This document shows, one piece after another, positions 22,010-33,645 of a DNA stretch of 64,000 bases. The stretch lies in NCBI GenBank assembly GCA_963971405.1, contig OZ020489.1, positions 37,357,047 through 37,421,046 of the forward strand. The letters run 5' to 3'. Numbering within the stretch: position 1 is the stretch's first letter; every line of letters starts with the position of its first letter. Both the position numbers and the translations under genes were made by a program. The notes under the pieces are model-generated. The model worked only from the letters and a program-made list of their open reading frames with translations, had not been told where the DNA came from and made no database searches. Origin of the DNA: Psococerastis gibbosa. Taxonomy: Eukaryota; Arthropoda; Insecta; Psocodea; Psocidae.

Positions 22010-22660
22010 TTTGTCTAACTCAATTGTTCTCTCATGCTGATCATGCTGAAACGAAAACAACGGCAAAAATGGTTCCAACGATTTTCTTTAAATTCACATA
22101 CATTGTAGCAAAGCCAAGATTTATTTTCAGGGGGGGGGGGGTTCAGAAATTTCCTTGGATATTACATAGCAGTTTTTATTTTTCTTCTCAAAATCCGATT
22201 CTATCTATAGTATCAAGGGGGGGGGGGGGGGTTGAACCCCCATGAACCCCCCCCCCCTCATTGGCTACGGCCTTGATTGTAGCTTAGTTGGTATTAATGT
22301 AAACAATACCCAATAGGCCGCTTGCTCCTTGATAGTTTGCTTCTGTGGGCAAAGAATTAAAGGAAATCCATTTTTAAGAAAAAAGACGGAATAATAATTT
22401 TTCTTCGAAACCGTTACTTTCTGATTTCACGTAGGCTATGTTTTAGTTCTTAAATATATAATTACAAAGCCAAATTGGTTGCTTTTGCAAGGGATACTTT
22501 AGTTTTGAATAAAAAAATATTTTCTTAAGAAATTATGGATAATGACGTATTTCATGTATATTATCAATTGATTGATTAATATTATACAATATAAACATTA
22601 TTAATCTGCTGACCTATATTAGTATGCCCGTTCTTGGCAATGAAATCCATGGGAAAGCAT
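22010..22660 (+). mobile_element. T-family element, diverged, hosts a hAT MITE
   Basis: GGTTCCAACGATTTTCTTTAAA, AATTCACATACATTGTAG, TTGATAGTTTGCTTCTG and a GGAAAGCATG end follow the T-family order. The MITE 22109-22275 is nested. The left end is not clear. Confidence 0.7.
22109..22275. mobile_element. hAT-type MITE nested in a T-family element
   Basis: Begins CAAAGCCAAG and ends CTACGGCCTTG, with ATTGTAG on both sides (22102-22108, 22276-22282). The host sequence on either side joins into the T-family consensus. Internal runs of more than 10 G are present. Confidence 0.8.
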
Positions 22661-23570
22661 GTAGGCCCTACAGGTTCATAGGTTTTGGGCCCATAATGTG
22701 TATTTTTATTGTTGGCAAATTTTCAATTAGATCAGGGCTGGATTAACCCCTGTGGGGGCCGTAGGCATATGATATGTGGGAGCCATGGGTGCGAACTCCT
22801 TTAAAATTCATAAATTTACCAACATTGCAGCAAAACAAAAACACATAATTTCCCGTTAATTACAAAACTTTTAATTTTTATTTTTTTATATTTTTAAGAA
22901 AATGGTTTGTCGGGGGCCGAAATTTTAGTCAGTTTTGTTGCGTTAATCTGACACTGAATTAGATTTACAGCTATGCCTATTTTTTGTAAAGAAAGGTTCT
23001 CTCAAGTGTTTGCTAGAAACAGCTATTGTAAACCTCCCTCCCCTTATTTTAACTACAGAGTGCGGGGGGCGTACGGTACAATATAAGGAATTTGCTTCCA
23101 CTTCTACCATATGATAACTGCATCCAGGCACACAAATAGCCCTGTGTCACTGTAAAGTAAAGAAAGATATATCATATTGATCCCACCGTTGAACTTTGTG
23201 AACCTGACAAATTTGTCGACTCACCGCCCGTAACAAAGTTACCAAAGTCTCGTACTGGAAAACCAGCCAAGTCCTCCAGTAGTTACCAACTGGAACAACT
23301 GAAACTAGAAACGAGCCATAACCTCTTCTAGCACTGAGCCCACTATTGTTGACTCCTATATAAGTTTGAATGGTCACTTTGTGGCGATGACCAGATGCTA
23401 TACATGCAACCTTCTCTTCATGAATCAAAAGAATCCTAGAAAGGCGACAAAACGACAATAGTTTGTTCGTAGAAACTGGACAATTGTCCTGGAAGAAATT
23501 GTAACTGAAGAAAAAAATGGGGAAAGAAGAAGGGTCCTGAGATAGTTTACTGCATTGTTTAACCTAACCA
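22661..23570. other. No gene seen
   Basis: CAGGGCTGGATTAACCCC at 22735 is a typical hAT left end; no matching right end or duplication was found. The short frames at 22943-23458 lack motifs. Confidence 0.45.
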
Positions 23571-24259
23571 GTGGCGGTTTTAGAATTTTCAAAAGGCCCC
23601 CCCCCCCCCCTACTGATTTGACAATTACCATTGACAAGACTGTGATCCTATCTAGTGTAAATTTATTTCTTGAGAATTCAATTGTATCTAGTGTATTTTT
23701 TAGATGTTATGGAGTTGTTACTCGTACATATGATCACATCAAACGTCAATTTATTGGAGGATTTTGGTTCGTTGCGAACACAGGCTTATAATATTTTGCG
23801 GATGCGCAGACTAAATCGTAATTCTATATCACTACGACGGTTTAAATAATATATAAATAATATAGCACATGACCCGCAGAGGCGAGCCCGGGGGTCTCCC
23901 CAGTGGGAAAAATTTGTAAATATAAGCGCAAAATAGTGGGATTTTACGCATTTTAACGGCAGTAAAGTATGGATTTTACAAAATAATGCGTATTCATAAA
24001 AATAATATTGCATTTAACCCAATAAAGAGGGGGCCCAGGGGTCTCCCCCCGCGGGGAAAAAGTTGAAAATTTAACTGCAAAACAGTGGGGTTTTACAGCA
24101 GGAAAGCCGCAAAGGAATGTAAATTCATATTGTCTCATCCGAGGGAAATTTTTTGAAAAAATAGGTCCGAAATAATGAGGTTTTATGATTTTAATATCAG
24201 TAAAGTTTATAATTTAGCCCAATAAGCTACGGTCTTGAAGGGCCTTGGAAACCGCCAGT
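23571..24259. mobile_element. hAT-like element, ends CAGTGGCGGTTT
   Basis: Left CAGTGGCGGTTTTAG and right GAAACCGCCAGTG are near-perfect inverted ends about 690 bp apart. The interior has three degenerate units with GGGGGTCTCCCC and CAAAATAGTGGGATTTTAC. The 8-bp flanks AACCTAAC and TGTGTAAC match poorly, so this is an old insertion. No transposase seen. Confidence 0.65.
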
Positions 24260-24334
24260 GTGTGTAACGTTCAACCATCGGCTATCATTTCGAATGTTAG
24301 GTACTTTTAAATGATTTTGGCATTTCTATTTATA

Positions 24335-24830
24335 CGTAGGATTCAGAATTTCAGTGGATGTATACGTTTTGAGGTCCCTGGAACAAAAAAAAAAAAATCT
24401 GCCCGTCTGTCTGTCTGCCGGTCTGTTTATCTGTTCGTCGTTTTGAGCTAACTCATTTTTTTTTTGGGGGGGGGGGGTTCCCTCAAAAAACTCCACTCCA
24501 AAAACGCATTAAAAAATTATTTATCAGAACGGCTCCAATCATTTCTTAAAATTCACATCCTATATTGTAGTCATTATTAATGTCAACAAAACCCAACAGG
24601 TCGTTTGCTTCTTGATAGTTTGGTTCTGGAACAAGAAAAAATGACTCAATTTTCATGACTAAAAATAATTTTTCAGTGGAACCTTTCTTACTTCAGGTAT
24701 TTTTTTGAGGTTAAATAGCGTAACAAAACTGAACAGGATCAATTCCCAAACAAAGATTTGGTTTTGAGCAAAAAATAATTTTTTGAAGAATTTTAAAATA
24801 ACCCATGTCCCAATACATAGCGTAGCATAC
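24335..24830 (+). mobile_element. T-family element, diverged
   Basis: TTTCAGTGGATGTATACGTTT, a CTGTCTGTCTG tract, GGCTCCAATCATTTC and AATTCACATCC blocks are in T-family order. The first end and the right terminal repeat are lost. Confidence 0.7.
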
Positions 24831-25686
24831 CCTGCCACTATTACTTTTTTGTATCGTCTGCCTAATATTCTAAATATATATATTTTTTTTATAAATTTTC
24901 AATTTTTTTGCTTGCGTCTATTATACTTTGGATGCCCTTTTTATCGGCTTTTGTGTGTTTTTGTTTTGTTGGTCCTCTTGGGCCTAATGGTTCATCCGCC
25001 ACTGCATGTAGGGATTATTGAACGCCAAACGCTGCAGGACTGCCGGCACCGAGAACTCTACTCGGCACGTGGCGGCCAAAGTCTAGAACACTCTAGCAGC
25101 AGAGATTCGACAACAGCCCTCAGACGCGGCTCTCAAAAATTACAAGAGATGCTTTTAGATAAAGTCCCATTTAGTATGTAGTATGGAGGAATACAGTTAT
25201 TAATATTAAGCCCAGAGCGCTTCCTGTCGCCGAATCAGCACTGTTTGCTGAGATGGCTACCATAACTCGTACCCTTACTACCCTAGACAGTTTTTTAAAT
25301 TTCTAATTAATGCCGTAAAACGGACAAAATATATGCATAGTATCTTGCATAATATACAAAACAAAAATCCGAAAAAAAAAATCACGACATTAATTTCTCA
25401 AAAGTAGGGCTCATTTCATCCCAGCAGAAACAGAGGCCAAATTCTTGCTCTACCATTTTGACCTTTAACTATAATAAATCTCGCCTCAATCTCGGGTAAC
25501 GAGACGATAGCATCTAAACTAAAAAAAAACTCAGTGGACCTAATAACTCCTAGTTAAAAGATAGGTCTCGGATAAATGGCGAAGTAGCCATTGAAGTCAG
25601 CCACTTGTGATAGGTAATACACGCGGTTAAACGTGTAATTATCGGGTAGCATCAAACTGGAAAGCTAACCTATTCCTGACATTTTC
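24831..25686. other. No gene seen
   Basis: The plus frame 24783-25181 is hydrophobic then charged, with no recognisable family. Otherwise AT-rich. Confidence 0.4.
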
Positions 25687-26470
25687 CTAGCTGGCTAATA
25701 GTAATGCGGGGGCATCCATAAGTTTGGGTTTGTCGCTTTTGGGTGAATGTCGGAGTCCGTCCACTAATCCACATGTCCTGACATTCCTCTTCTTCTTCTT
25801 CTTCTTCTACTTCTTAGTAATGTACCAGGTATAGGTATTAATTTTGTAAGCAAAAACAAGTTGACGTTTTCCTAGCTGGCTAATAGTAATGCGGGGGCTT
25901 CCATAAGTTTGGCTTTGTCGCTTTTGGGTGAATGTCGGAGTCCGTCCACTAATCCACATGTCCTGACATTCCTCTTCTTCTTCTTCTTCTTCTACTTCTT
26001 AGTAATGTACCAGGTATAGGTATTAATTTTGTAAGCAAAAACAAGTTGACGTTTTCCTAGCTGGCTAATAGTAATGCGGGGGCTTCCATAAGTTTGGCTT
26101 TGTCGCTTTTGGGTGAATGTCGGAGTCCGTCCACTAATCCACATGTCCTGACATTCCTCTTCTTCTTCTTCTTCTTCTTCTACTTCTTAGTAATGTACCA
26201 GGTATAGGTATTAATTTTGTAAACAAAAACAAGTTGACGTTTTCCTAGCTGGCTAATAGTAATGCGGGGGCTTCCATAAGTTTGGCTTTGTCGCTTTTGG
26301 GTGAATGTCGGAGTCCGTCCACTAATCCACATGTCCTGACATTCCTCTTCTTCTTCTTCTACTTCTTAGTAATGTACCAGGTATAGGTATTAATTTTGTA
26401 AACAAAAACAAGTTGACGTTTTCCTAGCTGGCAAATAGTAATGCGGGGGCTTCCATAAGTTTGGCTTTGT
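25687..26470. repeat. Tandem array, ~185-bp units with SINE head and (CTT)n
   Basis: Starts of CTAGCTGGCTAATAGTAATG lie at 25687, 25872, 26057, 26245 and 26424, so periods are 185, 185, 188 and 179 bp. Differences come mostly from (TTC)n length. Each unit carries GGGTGAATGTCGGAGTCCGT, the head of SINE family A. Diverged partial units lie at 26878 and 27052. Confidence 0.95.
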
Positions 26471-26571
26471 CACTTACCGATAAGCCGAGGGATTTTTGTA
26501 TAAAAAAGGTCCGTTTTGTTGTTGCTAAAAAACTTGTATAATTACTACTTCTTTATTATTATTAACAATAA

Positions 26572-26762
26572 TATTGACTTTTTGTTCTATTACTAAGCCA
26601 ACTTAGCGCAATTAGGACTGTAACGCCCTGTCTTGTACTCAACTAACCGCCTGCTTTACATGCCCTCCGAAGCATGGCCAGAAAATGTAGCAAGTGTGGG
26701 ACTCGAACCAACAACCTTTTGGGTGAATGTCGGAGTCCGTCCACTAATCCACATGTCCTGAC
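26572..26762 (-). mobile_element. SINE family A copy next to the tandem array
   Basis: Nearly complete family A element with B-box complement GGACTCGAACC. Its head (GGGTGAATGTCGGAGTCCGT region) is the same sequence that recurs in each unit of the array at 25687-26470, so it is the probable source of that module. Confidence 0.85.
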
Positions 26763-27112
26763 ATTCCTCCTCTTCTTCTTCTTCTACTTCTTAGTAATGT
26801 ACCCGGTATAGGTATTAATTTTGTAAACAAAAACAAGTTGGAAAGCTAACCTATTCCTGACATTTTCCTAGCTGGCTAATAGTAATGAGGGGGCCTCCAT
26901 AAGTTTGGCTTTGTCGCTTACCGATAACCCGAGGGATTTTCGTATAAAAAGGTGTGTTTTTGTTGTTGCTAAATTTATAATTACTGCTTCTTCATTCCTC
27001 TTCTTCTTCTTCTTCGTCTTCTTCTACCAGCTAACGTATTCCAGACATTTTCCAAGCTGGCTAATAGTAAGGGGGCTTCCACTGAACAGTATCTTCATGA
27101 AGTCTTCTTGAA
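26763..27112. other. Worn flank of the 185-bp array
   Basis: Two diverged partial units with (CTT)n runs at about 26770 and 27000. Confidence 0.6.
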
Positions 27113-27485
27113 GATGTCATCCCTTAGAGGTGCGTCTTCTACCAGAGCACTCTGGAAAATTGTCTGCATTCACCATTGCTTTGTTGCACAGAGGTGCGAG
27201 GGCAGAGATTTTAGAAGCAAAAACCCTGATGCAATCCTGGTGGGAGGTCATAGGCTCATAGCCGGTGGCGGTTCTGAAAGCTGCAACGCGCACGGCCTCT
27301 GGCGCAGTCCGAAATAGTGGTGAGTCAACTAGCGTAGCTAAATCGAGATAGAAATGAACCATGAAAAATCGAACTAGGAAAAGGACTCAAGCTAGGTTCA
27401 AAAACACGTATATGTCAAACCAGGATCTCATATTAGACAGCTCAGCACAGTCCACAGGCTGAAATTAATAGCTAAATCGACATAC
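27113..27485. repeat. Dispersed repeat pair Z, copy 1
   Basis: Shares CCTTAG, GCTTCGTTGCACAG-like, CTGAAAGCTGCAACGC, GGTGAGTCAACTA and GCTAAATCGAGATAGA with 28045-28405. Both copies end near a CTAAATC-A/G-ACATA-like segment. Possibly a SINE or LINE part; no tRNA-like box seen. Confidence 0.75.
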
Positions 27486-27559
27486 TTCCTTACCTACTAG
27501 CCTACTCTTAGTAAATTATCAATATAATAATAGTGTAATTCCCAAAATAAATTCAGTTA

Positions 27560-27991
27560 CATAAATTTAGACAATAAATTTTTCTTCTTTGGGTCCCTTG
27601 CCATTGTGCAACCATTTTGCACGTGGAGGCAAGGTGCCGATAACAATATACGAACTAAAAAGTTAAAGTAGTAATAGGTATAAGTACAGATGCATTAGGT
27701 ATACAGATGGTATGAGGTATGTTGAGAGGTATGTTATTAGAAATTCCAAAGTGCTGGGTCTTTTTGTAGTATTGCTTGTTTCACCTTATTTTGAAATATT
27801 TTGCGTGTAGGTGCGCCACGAAGTTCTAGAGAAAGTTTATTGTATTCAAGTGGCCCTATATATAAAAACGTTTTTTTGAAAAATTCTGTTTTGGGCGTAG
27901 GTGGCACAAACGACTCTACAGGTCGGGTTCTATTATCGTTTGAGGGTACAATAGGTCTGTTCCCGGAGGATTGGTAAAAAACACCCAGCAT
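27560..27991 (-). pseudogene. LINE RT C-terminal tail plus 3' UTR
   Basis: A frame of 84 codons (27737-27991) contains PPTPKTEFFKKTFLYIGPLE then YNKLSLELRGAP and KVKQAIL. That is the R-T-x-F-F-x-K-S-F-x-Y-x-G-P-x-x-WN-x-LP-x-x-L pattern of CR1/Jockey-type tails. The 3' region to 27560 ends in AAAGAAGAAAAATT. Catalytic domains are absent. Confidence 0.7.
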
Positions 27992-28044
27992 TGCACATAT
28001 GGTGACGAGCAGACCAGTATTTTCTTGCCATCCCCCAGAATATG

Positions 28045-28405
28045 CTATCCCTTAGGGATGGGCTGGGCTGGGCACTCAGGGAGATCATTCATCACTGCTT
28101 CGTTGCACAGACGGTAGAAGTCAGAACTAAGACCCCGATGGGATCCAGGTGGGGGGCAAAGTAGTCGCGACCGGTAATGGTCCTGAAAGCTGCAACGCTC
28201 ACCTGGCAGTGTCGTAGGTAGCGGTGAGTCAACTAAAGCGGCTAAATCGAGATAGATACGAACTGTGAAAAATCGAAAGAAACCAACCAGAAAAAGGGCT
28301 CAAGCGAGATTCCAAGACACGTCTTTGCCCAACCAGGATCACATAATTGACCTCTACACAGTCCCCGGGCTAAAATTAATGGCTAAATCAAGATAAAAAT
28401 GAGTA
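28045..28405. repeat. Dispersed repeat pair Z, copy 2
   Basis: Same orientation as copy 1, 930 bp away, about 70 percent alike by eye. The LINE tail 27560-27991 lies between the two copies. Confidence 0.75.
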
Positions 28406-28904
28406 AAATTTTTCTAAAATTCAAATGTATCGCTACTGGCGCGAGCGCCACCTCACTAATCTATTCCAACTGTACAATAAAACATTCCTAGATAAATACA
28501 TGCATTCACGAGACTTATAGAGGCTGAATAGAATGAAAAACTCGTTTTACACGGATTATCTACCGAGCAGCACACTTCTCTTGCTAATGATTTCGATAAC
28601 ATCTGCATTATGTCCAGAACCAAAGTACCGACCGTATATAACAGTCCCAAAACTGATACGCAACCCGATAACACTATCAATCATTCCAATACAATTTAGC
28701 ATGCTAAAGGATTACTTTTTATATTATTCTTTGCACGTACACTTCAGGATAATACAGTTGCTATTATAGCAGTTTATAAATCGGCATTATGGATGCATAA
28801 AGGAGGTGATTGTTGGACGTATATAGAATGGTTACTGTAATTTAAACGTTTTGTAGCAATCTTGTCGGAATTGCCACAGACAGGAATAAGGTGTTAGTGT
28901 TAGC
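28406..28904. other. No feature seen
   Basis: Unique-looking AT-rich sequence with short random frames. Confidence 0.4.
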
Positions 28905-29125
28905 CTATTATAATCTCGTAATTAAATTGACTTGGGTTGCCAGAATCAAGGGGAGTGGAGCCATTGTTGCCAACCGGCTGTAACTTGAGAAGGCCGCTCT
29001 TCTGGACAGCTGGAAATGAGAGTCGAGAAAAATCTGGATAGAGCAGTACTCGAACCCACGACACATCGTTGCCTTTTGTATTATCGCCCGTGTCCCCCTT
29101 GTGCGCAATTGTATTAATTACCAAT
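28905..29125 (-). mobile_element. Possible third SINE family (tRNA-like box)
   Basis: The minus strand contains GTGGGTTCGAGTAC, a good B box, in a roughly 220-bp segment between AT-rich flanks. No second copy is present in the window and no clear target duplication was found, so a SINE is plausible but unproven. A real tRNA is excluded by the lack of a cloverleaf. Confidence 0.35.
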
Positions 29126-29237
29126 AATATAGAACCCTTATTGCTCTGAAAACCCCAATATTTCAGCCCTATTTTTCAACAACAACAAAAAAAATTGCAA
29201 TTCATCCTTTTTATGAAGGTACAAGCTACTTAAAAGG

Positions 29238-29823
29238 ATTGGGTGTCCTTACAAGCTTCCACTGAACATGACTTACAGCAGGCAGTCCATCCAACAGAAC
29301 AGTCACCAGTATGTCCTTTCAGTGACTTCCAAACCCTGGATGCTGCCCAACTGTTTTCTTCTTGTATCTTGCAATGTGCAAAGGATTGGGTGTCCTTACA
29401 AGCTTCCACTGAACATGACTTACAGGCAGTCCATCCAACAGAACAGTCACCAGTATGTCCTTTCAATGACTTCCAAACCATGGATGCTGCCAAACTGCTT
29501 TCTTCTTGTATCTTGCAATGTGCAAAGGATTGGGTGTTCTTACAAGCTTCCACTGAACATGACTTACAGGCAGTCCATCCAACAGAACAGTCACCAGTGT
29601 GTCCTTTCAGTGACTTCCAAACCATGGATGCTGCCAAACTGTTTTCTTCTTGTATCATGCAATTCATGCAATGTGCAAAGGATTGGGTGTCCTTACAAGC
29701 TTCCACTGAACATGACTTACAGGCAGTCCATCCAACAGAACAGTCACCAGTATGTCCTTTCAATGACTTCCAAACCATGTATGCTGCCCAACTGTTTTCT
29801 TCTTGTATCTTGCAATGTGCAAT
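29238..29823 (-). repeat. 144-bp tandem array, open on both strands
   Basis: Four units; AAGCTTCCACTGAAC begins at 29253, 29400, 29544 and 29697 (periods 147, 144, 153, all multiples of three). Minus strand translates as 48-residue Cys-rich repeats (GHTGDCSVGWTACKSCSVEA). Two plus frames are also open. No start context, no downstream exon and no known domain were found. Minus-strand frame stops right at the array edge. It may be an expanded exon, but I favour a satellite-like array. Confidence 0.85.
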
Positions 29824-31021
29824 GTCTCTCCTATCGAAGATTGGTGATCAACATGGCAATGGCAGTTATGATGATCATACTAGGGAATAGTAATGCAGTG
29901 GTTTCCCGTTGCCTTCTGCATCATAATGCCGTTGACTCTTCATTGATTTCCTCCGCCTTTGGGGCTAGTTTCCTAACCCCGAGACAAAAGAGTACCCTGC
30001 CCAGAAAAGACTGTGTTTTTCGCTTATCCCGGCTCAAACACAAATGGTCCCCTACCTGTTCAGTCGACAATACGCGCTTCCATCTGGCATCTTCACGACG
30101 AGGAGGTACAGATTAGGGATTTTCACGTCTTCGCTTCTGAGACCATAAGGCATTACTCAGAAGCTCAGCTTCTTTGAAGACGGTACTTCTCCTCAATTCT
30201 CACTTATGGAAGGTGGACAGAGGTGCATCACTCACGGCACGTCTCTACTGATCAGCGGGTCGCCTAGTGGCAGAAATGTCAATAGGCATTGGCTAGTAAG
30301 TAAGTAAGTACCTTTTATAAGAAGATTCGAACCTTTACCTACCGTTTCATTGTGAAGTTCTCTAACACGGGCCTATTCTCCCCTACCGGTGAAGTTAAGA
30401 CACCCATAGCCCCAGGCCAGACAGCCGCGTTTCTCCCCTACAGGTGATGGTAAGGTACCCCCATAAGGGTATAATAGTTGGACCCAGGCCTGTTTGAAAT
30501 TTTTTCCACTTATTTGTCTCAAACCAAGACACTCAGTTTCACAGCCTAGTTCTCTACCCACTTTGCTACTCTACACCGTATTGTTCATTATGATGATCTC
30601 TAAAAGTCTCTCTGATGAGTTCGTAGCCCGTTCTCGACCACTATCGACCCGAGGTCCGCCACCAATCTACCCGCCAAGTTAAAGGTCATGAGCGTCTACT
30701 TAACAAGCTTCTTCGCTGGCGAGATACGCAGCCGATTAGCGTCCGCTTCCTAATTAGTTGTACTGCCGCGCAGGTACAGACGTATCTAGGTGCAAGTGCT
30801 CGGCCGAGAGGTTCCAGCCGTTCCCACGACCTTTTCTGATACCTACTCGACTAATTATTTACTATATGGAGGCATAGATGGTACCAGGTTGTTCTGGAGC
30901 AGTCTTGAACGACGAAGAAACAAGGTGGGATTTGTTCTTACTGTTAAGAGACATTCGGACGACGGCCACCCATACAATCTGTTTTTAGATTAGGATAAAA
31001 TGTTACAGAAAATATCAGTCG
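29824..31021. other. No intact gene; retroelement-like flank
   Basis: The minus strand of 29890-29930 reads AGGCAACGGGAAACCACTGC, a phrase I associate with invertebrate retroelement sequence. No RT domain seen. 30360-30450 repeats TCTCCCCTACCGGTGA / TCTCCCCTACAGGTGA about 70 bp apart. Confidence 0.4.
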
Positions 31022-31249
31022 TAGGCCCGTATTACACTGTAAAACATTTTATAAAACATATTTTATAACATATTTTATAAAATATTTGAAGAATGGGTCT
31101 TTTATTAAAAATTGTTTCAACAGTCCAACTGAATTTTTTCGCCATTTTGGAATCTTCAAATTCTTTTATAAAATGTAATGCCAACCTAGCCTATTACATT
31201 TTGCAAAATAAATTTTATAAAATGTTTTGCAGTGTAATACGGACCGTAG
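31022..31249. mobile_element. Foldback MITE, ends GGCCCGTATTACACTG
   Basis: GGCCCGTATTACACTGTAAA at left mirrors TTTGCAGTGTAATACGGACC at right. The inner TTTTATAAAATAT repeats also pair. Length about 228 bp, AT-rich, non-coding. Confidence 0.8.
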
Positions 31250-31664
31250 AGCCATAAATGAATAGGCTGCAAGAAATATACATTTATATATATATATATG
31301 TATATAATGTGCCCGTCACCAAAATCAGATGGCCACAGTTTTGGAACTCCTTCAACTTGGCATTCTCAGTGTTTGTTATTTTAATAAAAATCAAGTCCTG
31401 TAACTGTGGCCAGCAGGGTTCATGACAGCTGCGTTATGTAGACCTGCTGTACATGACAATGCTGATGAGTATTTCTTCTACTCTAGTTCTCTACTCATTT
31501 TTCGTTCAACTATCAATATTCCATGAGAAATTTGAATTTGGCGGTTCGCCGTTGGCACTCTCACTAGACAATAGACACTGCTGATACCAGGAATCAAACA
31601 AGTCGTGTAGGCTATACGTATTCATATATTCCTATACACACGGATGGTTAAGATTGCCCTCTTT

Positions 31665-32095
31665 ATCTCAAAGACGGTTAAGAAACAGAAACTAACATAC
31701 TTCGGCCATGTGATGAGGAACGAATAGTATAATCAAAGGTAGGACTGAGTGCACCACAAGCTCTGGAGAACAGAATCAGTGCATTTGAAATGTGAGTTTG
31801 CAGACGAATGCCGCCCATATCCCGTAGAGATCGTGTCCCTAATGCTCCTGAGGTGGATGGATAGAGAAGCCGAGTTGCTGCCGACGGTTAAGAAACGGAA
31901 ATTAACATACTTTAGCCATATATGAAGAGGGACGAAAAGTACCGCCTTCTGCGTGTGGAAGATAGAAGGACGGAGGGTTCCCGGCAAAAGAAGAACATCC
32001 TGATTGAAAAACCTGAGGCAGTGGCTTGGCAAGAGCACGAAGCAGCAGTCCGTAAGGTGCAAATTGATATCGATGATCTTCGAACGAAGAGGCAT
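31665..32095 (+). pseudogene. LINE RT C-terminal fragment, partly duplicated
   Basis: Two pieces in the same orientation. At 31672-31730 it reads KKQKLTYFGHVMRN. At 31736-32095, across several stops and frameshifts, it reads ALENRISAFEM, KKRKLTYF, IEGRRVPGKRRTS and LKNLRQWLG. This is the usual tail of a LINE ORF2 and is followed by (GAA)n. Not functional. Confidence 0.75.
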
Positions 32096-32630
32096 TAAAA
32101 GAAGAAGAAGAATCTCAACATGTTCCTGATGCATGTGAAGCAAGAAGTAGCGTATTTCCACAGGTTGTACTGGGCTAACCTAAAACGCTATCTAACCCTT
32201 TGTCTGCTTCTTCAAAGGTCTGCGTAGACGAGTAGGCATGGGGGTCTGAATGAAAGGAATGGTGGTTTGGCATGGTTGGAAGGCTTTTACAAACAGTCCT
32301 TGACTGTCCTAAATCAATAGAACGGGTTGACCTGTACCCTACGACATTCAGGTACGGCATACATCAACTTGCTATATGACATTTTCCGTTCGACCAGAAA
32401 ACAATGGGTCTTCCATAAGTTCCGGGCGCATCCATCACTCTTAACGTTCGGCTTGTTAAGTAATTCTTGCTTTCTCAACAAAGTTTTGGTTTTTAAAAAA
32501 ATTGAGGAAATTCCATATTCCTTGCTGAATGCATAGCGTCTCAAGCTGTTAAGCTATCTATTAGGTACTTCATGGTTTTTAAATGCCTCTTACATGATAA
32601 CGCACTTAGACTACCAGTCAGTCAAAGTGC
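32096..32630. other. No gene seen
   Basis: Short overlapping frames on both strands without family motifs. Confidence 0.4.
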
Positions 32631-33009
32631 TTGTCGAGTCCTGGTCATCTCCGAATTAATCGTGTGACTTTACTGTGTTTCCCAAGTGGTTCAGAACAGG
32701 CCCGTAACCAGGATTCAATTTTTTTTTTGGGGGAGCAAAAGGGGGGGGGGGCAAAAACATTTTTTTTATAAATGATAGGTACATCCGTAGTGATTTTAGT
32801 AGTTTTAGCTAAAACTCTTACATTATTTATTTTCAAATTTAGGGGGGCCATGGCCCCTTGGCCTTGGGTACGGGCCAGGTTCAGAATCCACGGAATCAGT
32901 CAGTCAACTCCCCTTCTGTCTGAGGTGAAGGAGTCTACCTTCAGAGTGCCTCAAGTTAAAAAAAGGCTGGCAGGGTTGCTTAAAGCAGAAATGCCGAAAG
33001 CATGCTTGG
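32631..33009 (+). mobile_element. SINE family B2 copy interrupted by a MITE
   Basis: The core begins GAGTCCTGGTCATCTCCG and runs to CAAGTGGTTCAGAA. The hAT MITE 32697-32878 follows, and the SINE then resumes with GTTCAGAATCCAC and ends near GCCGAAAGCATGC. The MITE duplicated 8 bp of the SINE, fixing the order of events. Confidence 0.85.
32697..32878. mobile_element. hAT-type MITE nested in a SINE
   Basis: 182 bp, ends CAGGCCCGTAACCAGG and CCTTGGGTACGGGCCAG, duplication GTTCAGAA at 32689-32696 and 32879-32886. The G-rich runs lie just inside both ends. The host sequence is the family B2 SINE 32631-33009. Confidence 0.93.
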
Positions 33010-33085
33010 AAAACACACAAACAAGCTACTGTCAGCAACTACAGGATGCTAAGTCTTGCTGCGGGACTGGCTGCAGATTATAATA

Positions 33086-33267
33086 AGTAAATAAATAATG
33101 ACTTTTTGTTTTATTACTAAGCCAACCTAGCGGAGTCAGGGCTATAAGGCTCTCTCTTACACTCAACAAGGAAGGCCCGGGACCGCCTACTTTACATGCC
33201 CTCCGAAGCATGACCAGAAAATGTAGCATGTGTGGGAATCCAACTGACAACCTTGCGGGTGAAAGTT
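33086..33267 (-). mobile_element. SINE family A copy
   Basis: (AATA)n tail at left, ACTAAGCCAACCTAGCGGAG body and a mutated B-box region (GGAATCCAACTGACAACC). The head beyond GTGAAAGTTT is lost in an A run. Confidence 0.8.
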
Positions 33268-33645
33268 TAAAAAAAAAAGAGCCTCACTGTCCCTATGTAG
33301 TGTCTACGTCTTCAAAAACACCTTCAAAGTTGGTAAGTAGGCAGCCTTTCTGCCCTATGTGCGACTATCTGTACAGAAAACACCTTAAGATGTTCACTTC
33401 TCTAATCAGTATTGGGCTACAAGGAAACTGATGGCGGAAGCAAATTCTCTACCATCTTCGAAACAAATTGATTCTTCCATCAATGCGAACAAAAATTTTC
33501 TTTTTGTTGAACAAGCATTAAAATATTTCTTCAGTGTCGGAATCTGCGGTTGGACCTTCTAGTGTGAGTGATAAAATGTTATATGTGCCAAATCGTTCAT
33601 GTACTGTGTAGGGGTGTTCACAAGCTATTTAGAGAACATCATGTA

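Noticed and set aside
29268-30116. 282-codon plus-strand ORF as a gene
   Set aside because: It is the 144-bp array read in one of three open frames. The part past the array has no domain and no splice or start support.
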